Below, piece by piece: positions 46,273 through 51,633 of a stretch of DNA of 51,633 nucleotides. The stretch spans positions 183,010-234,642 of the forward strand of contig JAUJMR010000002.1 of the NCBI GenBank assembly GCA_030446765.1, read 5' to 3'. Below the pieces are notes generated by a model. The model was not told the DNA's origin. It did no database searches and saw only the letters and a list, made by a program, of their open reading frames with translations. The number at the start of each line of letters is the position of its first letter. The stretch's first letter is position 1. The DNA is from Chloroflexia bacterium. Lineage in GTDB: Bacteria > Chloroflexota > Chloroflexia > Thermobaculales > Thermobaculaceae. The position numbers and the translations under genes were made by a program.

Positions 46273-47212
46273 AGTGGACCCACCGGCGGGCCATACGAAA
46301 CTGCAGTAATGTCAGTGCCAGAGTGATCAGCAGCAGAACGATGGCCACTGCGGACCCGTAGCCTACATTAAAGTCTTCGAATCCGTTCTGGTATAGGTAG
46401 TAGACGATCGTCCGCGTTGCGCCGCTGGGTCCGCCCTGGGTAAGCACCCGAATCTGATCGAAAGCGTTCAGGGCGTCAATCAGGGAGACCACTACCAGAA
46501 AGAACGTCATTGGTGACAGCAATGGCAGCGTGACGCGCCAGAAGCGAGTCCACAATCCCGCACCGTCCATCTCCGCCGCCTCGTACAGTTCCTTGGGGAC
46601 GCTCTGCAGCCCGGCCAGGAAAAAGACCATGCTGTAACCCATGCCCTTCCAGGCGGTGAACAGGATGATCGAGGGCATCGCCCACTGCCTGCTGCCCAGC
46701 CACTCGAGCTTGCGCATGCCAATAGAACTCAGAAGGTAGTTTGCTACGCCTACCCGGGGCTCGTATATCCAAATCCAGACGATGGCCGCTGCAACCGTGG
46801 GCGTTATCCATGGGGAGAAGATCAGCGCGCGGTAGATAGCAGATCCGCGCAGCTTCGTGTTAAGCAAGACGGCTAACAGTAGCCCGCCGGTCAGCGATAG
46901 CGCCACGGAGCCTACGCTGAAGTAGAGCGTGTTCCCAAGCACGCGTCTGAACTCGGCGTCCATGAGAATCCGAGTGTAGTTCTCCAGACCCACCCACTGC
47001 TTCTCCGGCCTGAGAAAATCCCACTCGGTGAAGCTCAGGTACAACGAGTAGGCCATCGGCCAGAACCACCACACGGAGAGAAAGGTTAACGCGGGCACCA
47101 GAAACAGGTAACCCGTCAAGATATCTTTTGTGTTAGCTGAAAGTCGCCATCGGGACGGTACACCACCTGCCCGGGTTACTATGCGAAGACGACGCAAATG
47201 CGTCATGTACAC
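46265..47212 (-). CDS. ABC transporter permease (UgpA/MalF-like)
   Basis: A 315-residue permease with six helices, starting with DILTGYLFLVPALTFLSVWW. It has the EAA loop EAAEMDGAGLWTRFWRVTLP (about residues 212-231) and FDQIRVLTQGGPSGATRTIV, standard for the UgpA/MalF subfamily. It overlaps the upstream PHP-domain gene by ten bases and the downstream permease by eight, so expression is tightly coupled. Confidence 0.9.
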   Translation of the reverse strand: MYMTHLRRLRIVTRAGGVPSRWRLSANTKDILTGYLFLVPALTFLSVWWFWPMAYSLYLSFTEWDFLRPEKQWVGLENYTRILMDAEFRRVLGNTLYFSVGSVALSLTGGLLLAVLLNTKLRGSAIYRALIFSPWITPTVAAAIVWIWIYEPRVGVANYLLSSIGMRKLEWLGSRQWAMPSIILFTAWKGMGYSMVFFLAGLQSVPKELYEAAEMDGAGLWTRFWRVTLPLLSPMTFFLVVVSLIDALNAFDQIRVLTQGGPSGATRTIVYYLYQNGFEDFNVGYGSAVAIVLLLITLALTLLQFRMARRWVHYD

Positions 47213-48197
47213 CCCTCAACAAAGATTGGATTGCTCCACGCCCAGCGCTGTTCGGCATCAACTACTTGTATGCGGAGGTAGTTGCGCGCCTCAATCTCGA
47301 ACTCCGCATTTGTACAGAGTTCCGCACCGTTGGCATGGACACTCCCGCCCCGCGTGCCCTCACTCCAGTAGATAGCCTGAACAGGTGAGCATTTTACACG
47401 CAGTGTCGGCCCGTGCAAGGTAACCTCTTTAATTTCTGGTCCGCAGGTCGAGTAGAAGTGCCCTGCCTTGATAGCCCCAAGGATCGCTTCGGGTGAACGC
47501 TCGGGCGCCTTGACCTGTATCCACCCACCACCGAAGTCGGCGGTACTCCAGTGGGAGTCATCGCTGGCGAAGCCCACGCCGGTCGCCTTCGGCGAAGCAG
47601 ATCGTCCCAGTACGGCTCAGCCAGGCCGGTGCGATTCTCGCGGTCGCAGCCTGTGTTGTACACCTCGATGCCGTCGTAGCCGGAGAGGTCGTCCAACTCC
47701 TCCATAGTCATTGACGACCAGTGTGGATGAGCAGCGAAGCAGGTCGCTCCTTCGGAAGCAACAAGATCGATGCCCTCCTGGGGCGTCAACGAGTTGGGCG
47801 GCGGAACCTGAAGGTCGGCGGGCAGGCCGAAGGCGACGAGATGGAAGGGACCGCCACCCTTCGTGACGCCGAGGCTGAGCTCCGTCCCCGGCACCGTGAT
47901 GAGTTGGGGCTCGCAGAACTGAGAGGGGTCTGTGATGCGATTATGGTCCGTGATGCTGACGAAATCATACCCGTGCTGCTCGTGCCAACGGATGTTCTGG
48001 TCGGGCGAGCATGCCCCGTCGGATTCGGTGGTATGCGTATGGAGATTGCCCTTGAACCATTGGCCCGCTCTTAAATAAGGATTCGCTTCTTGCAATACGG
48101 CCTCGCAATGTGTATTAGGAATCGCTCGTTTCAAACTCGTGCTCAGGACGGACCGCCAAATCGCTATGTTGCCGCGGTCCATACTGCCTAAGTGCAT
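47203..48197 (-). CDS. PHP-domain metallohydrolase (CehA/McbA-like), one frameshift
   Basis: About 330 residues. The PHP metal site begins GNLHTHTTESDGACSPDQN (HxH plus D). It continues with ITDHN and FAAHPHW and, after a one-base deletion near 47598 (CTGCTTCG for CTGCTGTCG-like), ATGVGFASDDSHW (final DxH). The C-terminal beta-sandwich ends ILFVEGCT-like SNPIFVEGCT. PHP phosphoesterases hydrolyse phosphate mono- and diesters, and relatives of CehA act on other esters. The ATG at 48197 is preferred over the TTG at 48209, which lies too near the Pho-like repeats. As first gene of the Ugp-like operon, it may hydrolyse the imported substrate. Confidence 0.8.
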
Positions 48198-48224
48198 GCT
48201 CTCTGCCAAAGTAGCAGGCAGACG

Positions 48225-48261
48225 TTAACGCGCCATTAATAGCAGGTTAAGCGGGCGTTAA
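48225..48261 (-). promoter_or_regulatory. Pho-box-like array: four TTAA repeats at exact 11-bp spacing
   Basis: TTAA occurs at 48225, 48236, 48247 and 48258, each exactly 11 bases apart. Read in gene direction, the hexamers are TTAACG, TTAACC, TTAATG and TTAACG, each followed by five variable bases. This is the layout of PhoP/PhoB boxes, where response-regulator dimers bind direct TTAACA-type repeats with 11-bp (one helical turn) periodicity. The array ends 28 bases before the predicted start of the PHP-domain gene. No other gene starts nearby, so it should control the transporter operon. Confidence 0.65.
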
Positions 48262-48469
48262 ACGAATGTGGTAGTACGGAGCCTGAATTACCCACAGCAG
48301 TGTCTGAGGTTTGAGACCCACCAGGATCTTGGAGGAGGAGGGCAGCCGCCCTCATCCACAGGTGGCTGCCGTTGCCTGACTCAGAGTGGGCGGTCTCCCG
48401 CTGGGCCGCTGACCCGACGGCGCACGCTCCGCACAGCATCCGCGCGTACCGCGGCAAGGCAGCCGACTC

Positions 48470-49213
48470 TCAACCAGAAAGCGTCACTCGCGCTGCGGCG
48501 ATGTTCCGCAGCAGGGGATCGCGATGCTCGGCATAGCTATCGCCATACTGCGCGGCAAGAGCATCATACAGTATGGCGCACGCCTCGATCATCATCAAAA
48601 TGCCAGCCGTGTGTTCGTGGTGAACTCCTTGAAGTCGCTCGATATACGCGGCACCGCCGCCCCATCGCGATGGTGGGTCGATCCCCTCCTCACGGTCGCG
48701 CAGCAGCATACAGAGCACGAGACACTGTTGCTCCAGTTCCAGGGCGAGGTGCAGCGCGATAAGCAGGTCGCCTCGCACAACCTTGTACACCGCAACGCCC
48801 GCCGCGAACCAGAATGCGTTCACCAACTGGTAGAAACTTGCGGCATCGTAAGAAGGTGGCGCAGGACGCGCAAAGGTCTGCGCGAGCGCGGCGTCGAGAT
48901 CCATTGACCGAGAAAAGATGGCCCGGTGCCCGGACCAGAGCAGTGACGCACCCCACGCCGCGACGTCCGAAAGTTCCGAGCGCCGCCGGAACACGAGGTC
49001 GAGGCGGCGAAAATCTGCAAAGCGCACGCGTGTCGCCACGCCGCTCAGGGGCTGTTCGAGGGCCCACACAGTGCCCATTGGTCGTAGCCACTCAATCGAC
49101 GGATAATAACGCTTCAGCGCTCCATCCTCGATCACGATCAATACATCCAGATCGCTCCAGGCGTCCGTCAGCCCCCCTGGTTGCCCGGCAGAACCGACAA
49201 GCACAGCGCCCAA
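48470..49213 (-). CDS. Nucleotidyltransferase-domain protein (aminoglycoside adenylyltransferase-like)
   Basis: About 247 residues. The nucleotidyltransferase signature is LVGSAGQPGGLTDAWSDLDV (GSx10+DxD, about residues 5-24), and a helical C-terminal domain has ALHLALELEQQCLVL, resembling aminoglycoside 6-adenylyltransferase-type proteins. The TTG at 49213 is the only in-frame start, but protein-like sequence (LSGLTTLLFADPEILG) continues upstream. The true N-terminus is therefore probably earlier, with a non-standard start or a frameshift. It may use small molecules, including antibiotics, but that is unproven. It lies downstream of the AI-2E gene, overlapping region 49214-49300. Confidence 0.6.
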   Translation of the reverse strand: MGAVLVGSAGQPGGLTDAWSDLDVLIVIEDGALKRYYPSIEWLRPMGTVWALEQPLSGVATRVRFADFRRLDLVFRRRSELSDVAAWGASLLWSGHRAIFSRSMDLDAALAQTFARPAPPSYDAASFYQLVNAFWFAAGVAVYKVVRGDLLIALHLALELEQQCLVLCMLLRDREEGIDPPSRWGGGAAYIERLQGVHHEHTAGILMMIEACAILYDALAAQYGDSYAEHRDPLLRNIAAARVTLSG

Positions 49214-49281
49214 TATCTCCGGATCGGCGAAGAGCAGCGTGGTGAGGCCACTCAGCGTCTCCTGCTGACCAGTACAGTTCT

Positions 49282-50358
49282 CTATCCGGATGTCCTCGTT
49301 GTCGCCGCAGTGCTCGCAGATACCACCGAGCTTGTATTCGCAAGGTACTGCTGCCTGCGGAACAGGGTGTGCTGGAGAATCACCTGAAGCGCCGAGGCAA
49401 TCGGCACCGCCAGGAGGGCACCGATAATACCAAGCAGCGCCGCGCCCGCGAGCACAGCGAGCAGCACCGTGAGGGGGCTCAGACCGACGGAGCGCTGCAT
49501 GACCTTCGGCACCAGGAAGTTGTTCTCGACCTGCTGAATGCCGATGTACAGTGTCAGCACCAGCAAGGCTTCCTGTGGGGACTGGGTCGCGAAGGCAATA
49601 ATCACCGCTGGTACCGCACCGATGATAGGTCCGGCAAGCGGAATGAGCTCACCAATCCCAGCGACGAGTGACAGGACGAGTATGTACGGCATATCGAGAA
49701 GGAGTAGGCCGAAGAAGGAGATCAGCCCGACGATCACGGCGAGGATCAGTTGCCCCCGCACGTACGCACCGAGCTTCGCCTCGATCTCCTCGATAACCTC
49801 CCGCGTTTCCGCACGCCGCGCCCGCGGTACGAGCGAAATCCACGTGCCTTCAATGTCGCGCCGCTCGAGCAGCCAGTAAAACGCCATCACGAGAACGATA
49901 AGCACACCGGCAACGCTTGTGACCACGCCGAGCGTGACATTCAGCACCCCCGCAGCTAGTGCCGGGGCCTGCTGCGCTATCTGCGTGACGTACTCTTGGA
50001 GGTTGGGGGTCACCGGTGGCAGGCGGAATTGCCGCTGTAGGTTAGCAAGCTGCTCTTGTGCCTGTGTGAGCAACTCGGGTGTGCTCTGTATGAGTTGGGT
50101 AGTCTGTCGAACAACGGGCGTGATTATAACTGCCATAAGCACAGCGAATACTGCGAGCAGACCTAGGTACACAACACCGATAGCGGCGGTGAGCGGCAAC
50201 CGGCGGTTGAGTCGCCGGACCATGGGTGAAATAGCTGCCGCGAAGATGAAGGCGATCAACAGGAAGATAATAATGCTCAGCAGCCGGTAGACAAGGTAGG
50301 CACCAAGAAGCGTCAACAGTACTGACACGGTGCCGATGGAAACCTGTTTCGCTGTCAT
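49282..50358 (-). CDS. AI-2E family transporter
   Basis: A 358-residue membrane protein with about seven or eight helices. Landmarks are LLSIIIFLLIAFIFAAAISP and VRRLNRRLPLTAAIGVVYL at the N-terminus, and the signature GIGELIPLAGPIIGAVPAVI (about residues 234-253). IQQVENNFLVPKVMQRSVGL and the C-terminal LLGIIGALLAVPIASALQVI follow. This family was named for a role in autoinducer-2 export, but many members are uncharacterised transporters or Na+/H+ antiporters, so the name is only a family label. The ATG has GGGAG upstream. Confidence 0.9.
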   Translation of the reverse strand: MTAKQVSIGTVSVLLTLLGAYLVYRLLSIIIFLLIAFIFAAAISPMVRRLNRRLPLTAAIGVVYLGLLAVFAVLMAVIITPVVRQTTQLIQSTPELLTQAQEQLANLQRQFRLPPVTPNLQEYVTQIAQQAPALAAGVLNVTLGVVTSVAGVLIVLVMAFYWLLERRDIEGTWISLVPRARRAETREVIEEIEAKLGAYVRGQLILAVIVGLISFFGLLLLDMPYILVLSLVAGIGELIPLAGPIIGAVPAVIIAFATQSPQEALLVLTLYIGIQQVENNFLVPKVMQRSVGLSPLTVLLAVLAGAALLGIIGALLAVPIASALQVILQHTLFRRQQYLANTSSVVSASTAATTRTSG

Positions 50359-50481
50359 ACGCGGTCTCCCATCACCATTTTAAGACGGCAGTCTGCGCAC
50401 TCCAGCCCTATACACAGCGGAGACCTAATAGTGCAAGTCTCAATACGGTTCCAGGGACTCTTCACATTCCAGTGCCGGCGG

Positions 50482-50637
50482 CTAGTGCAGATCGTCCCGC
50501 CGCGGCTCCGCATCGTTGATATGTACCGGAATACGCACGCGCGAACGCTCCTCTCGTGCGGTTCGCACGGCTGCCATCCGGGCGGCCATGGCGATCCCGG
50601 CGAGGACTGCCAGGAAAAGAAGGCTGAGTATTTCCAT
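50482..50637 (-). CDS. Small single-helix membrane protein (51 aa)
   Basis: Starts MEILSLLFLAVLAGIAMAAR, one hydrophobic helix, followed by a basic cytoplasmic-type tail. The ATG at 50637 has a GCAGGGAAT ribosome-binding-like element. The longer frame from 50697 has no advantage. No family is recognised. It lies upstream of the AI-2E gene on the same strand. Confidence 0.45.
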   Translation of the reverse strand: MEILSLLFLAVLAGIAMAARMAAVRTAREERSRVRIPVHINDAEPRRDDLH

Positions 50638-50800
50638 ATTCCCTGCTTTCAAATGCATACCAGCGAAATAGCCATACCGCAATAACTGATCCAGCACGGT
50701 GCCAGCCTTCGCCTACCAGATGATAGCACCTTCTGACGCGCATCACCGAGAGTGGCAGGCAACGTCATCAGCCTATCACGCAGGCGCCCGTTCCGTTCGA

Positions 50801-51633
50801 TCACGGCGTCAGGCGATTCACGGCGCGGGGGAAAAGCGTCACCTCGCGTACGTTCTCCACGCCGAGGAACCGGGCCAGCAGCCGTTCCGACCCGATAGCG
50901 AAGCCACCCTCCGGCGGCATGCCATAACGAAACGCCTCAAGGTACCCCTCAAAGCCGGCTTCGTCGTAGCCACGGGCACGGAGCGAGGAACGTAATTGGC
51001 CATACTCGTGGATGCGCTGGCCACCCGTCACCAACTCGGTGCCACGGCACAGGAGATCGAAGCTATTGCTCTGCTCCGGGTGTGCGGAGTCGGGCATGGT
51101 GTAGAACGGGCGGTGCGCTGTAGGATAGCCGGTGACGAATACCCACTCCGAGCCATGCTCCGCCTCTGCCCAGCGACAGAGTGATCGTTCCTGCGATGGC
51201 GATAGGTCGGCTTGGTCCGGCTCCTCCCCATAGCGCGTAGCGAGCAGGTCTTGCGCCTCAGTAAAGCAGACCACCGGCACATCGCCCAGATCGGGCAAGC
51301 GTGCACCCAGCATCGCGAGATCCGGCGCATAGTCCTGCGCCAACGTGCCCAGGATATGGCGCAGCACCTCGGATAGCACCCGCATCACGTCGTGGTGGTC
51401 CTCAATGAAGCCCATTTCCATGTCCAAGCTGAGATACTCGTTCAGGTGCCGGGCGGTGTCATGGGGCTCTGCACGGTAGGCGTGACCGATCTCGAACACG
51501 CGCTCGAAGACACCGACCATCACCTGTTTGTAGAGTTGCGGACTCTGCGCCAAGTACGCCCGGCGGTCGAAGTACTCGATGCCGAACATGTTCGCGCCGC
51601 CCTCCGTCGCGGCACCGACGATCTTCGGCGTCG
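50801..51633 (-). CDS. aspS: Aspartyl-tRNA synthetase, archaeal type, C-terminal part (runs off window)
   Basis: The frame is open from the right edge (TPKIVGAATEGGANMFGIEY) to 50801, about 277 residues. The class II landmarks are AQSPQLYKQVMVGVFERVFE (motif 2 region), RHLNEYLSLDMEMGFI, and the motif 3 sequence GGFAIGSERLLARFLG with its ATP-binding arginine. The GGANMF and AQSPQLYK signatures indicate an archaeal-type AspRS2, not a bacterial AspRS or an AsnRS. Enzymes of this type often also mischarge tRNA-Asn with aspartate, which GatCAB then converts. The anticodon-binding OB fold lies outside the window. Confidence 0.85.
   Translation of the reverse strand, partial: TPKIVGAATEGGANMFGIEYFDRRAYLAQSPQLYKQVMVGVFERVFEIGHAYRAEPHDTARHLNEYLSLDMEMGFIEDHHDVMRVLSEVLRHILGTLAQDYAPDLAMLGARLPDLGDVPVVCFTEAQDLLATRYGEEPDQADLSPSQERSLCRWAEAEHGSEWVFVTGYPTAHRPFYTMPDSAHPEQSNSFDLLCRGTELVTGGQRIHEYGQLRSSLRARGYDEAGFEGYLEAFRYGMPPEGGFAIGSERLLARFLGVENVREVTLFPRAVNRLTP

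Overview
This window is a high-GC bacterial chromosome segment. The gene content suggests a Chloroflexota-like organism (Thermomicrobia or relatives), but I could not run any search, so that placement is inference. Supporting signs are a T-box leader on valS, a menaquinone methyltransferase, an archaeal-type AspRS next to a tRNA-Asn-bearing locus, SWIM/DUF5691 genes, and IS630-like elements. Most genes are housekeeping. They are interspersed with insertion sequence remnants and with many genes broken by single-base frameshifts.

Layout. 1-3.3 kb: a minus-strand operon of a SWIM zinc-finger protein (frameshifted), a DUF5691 protein and the start of a MoxR-type AAA ATPase, behind a promoter with a perfect palindrome. 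3.5-4.2 kb: a frameshifted PAP2 phosphatase. 4.3-11.7 kb: two GH1-like glycosidases and a UDP-galactopyranose-mutase-like flavoprotein on the minus strand, with an IS630 remnant, tRNA-Asn, a small gene and an MFS exporter between them. 11.9-15.8 kb: a DUF4126 membrane protein, then a T-box leader and valS. 15.9-19.7 kb: an MNT/HEPN pair, a cyclase-family hydrolase with a ThDP enzyme, and a Fur-family regulator. 20-27 kb: mutL facing an operon of a coiled-coil protein, a DUF429 protein and two SPFH proteins, with a 67-bp palindrome between the convergent ends. 27-34.7 kb: a hypothetical gene, prephenate dehydrogenase, a membrane protein, guaB, parB, three tandem paralogous membrane-anchored proteins, and a PhyH-like dioxygenase. 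34.8-38.4 kb: a mobile and decayed zone with an IS630 element (terminal repeats and flanking TA), a second IS with imperfect terminal repeats, a tyrosine-recombinase fragment and an unrecognised broken gene. 38.5-42.6 kb: a glmS ribozyme and glmS, menG, a HAD hydrolase, and a glutaredoxin-PDZ fusion. 43-48.2 kb: an Ugp-like ABC transporter operon with a PHP-domain hydrolase and a HAD phosphatase, preceded by four TTAA repeats spaced exactly 11 bp, like a Pho box. 48.5-51.6 kb: a nucleotidyltransferase, an AI-2E-family membrane protein, a small membrane protein, and a partial archaeal-type aspartyl-tRNA synthetase.

The main regulatory finds are the glmS ribozyme, the valS T-box with a GUC specifier, and the Pho-box-like array, which together with the operon content suggests uptake and breakdown of an organophosphate under phosphate limitation. 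A strong caution applies to gene integrity: glmS, normally essential, is broken by two compensating indels at homopolymers. Many of the other frameshifts may therefore be sequence or assembly errors, not true pseudogenes.
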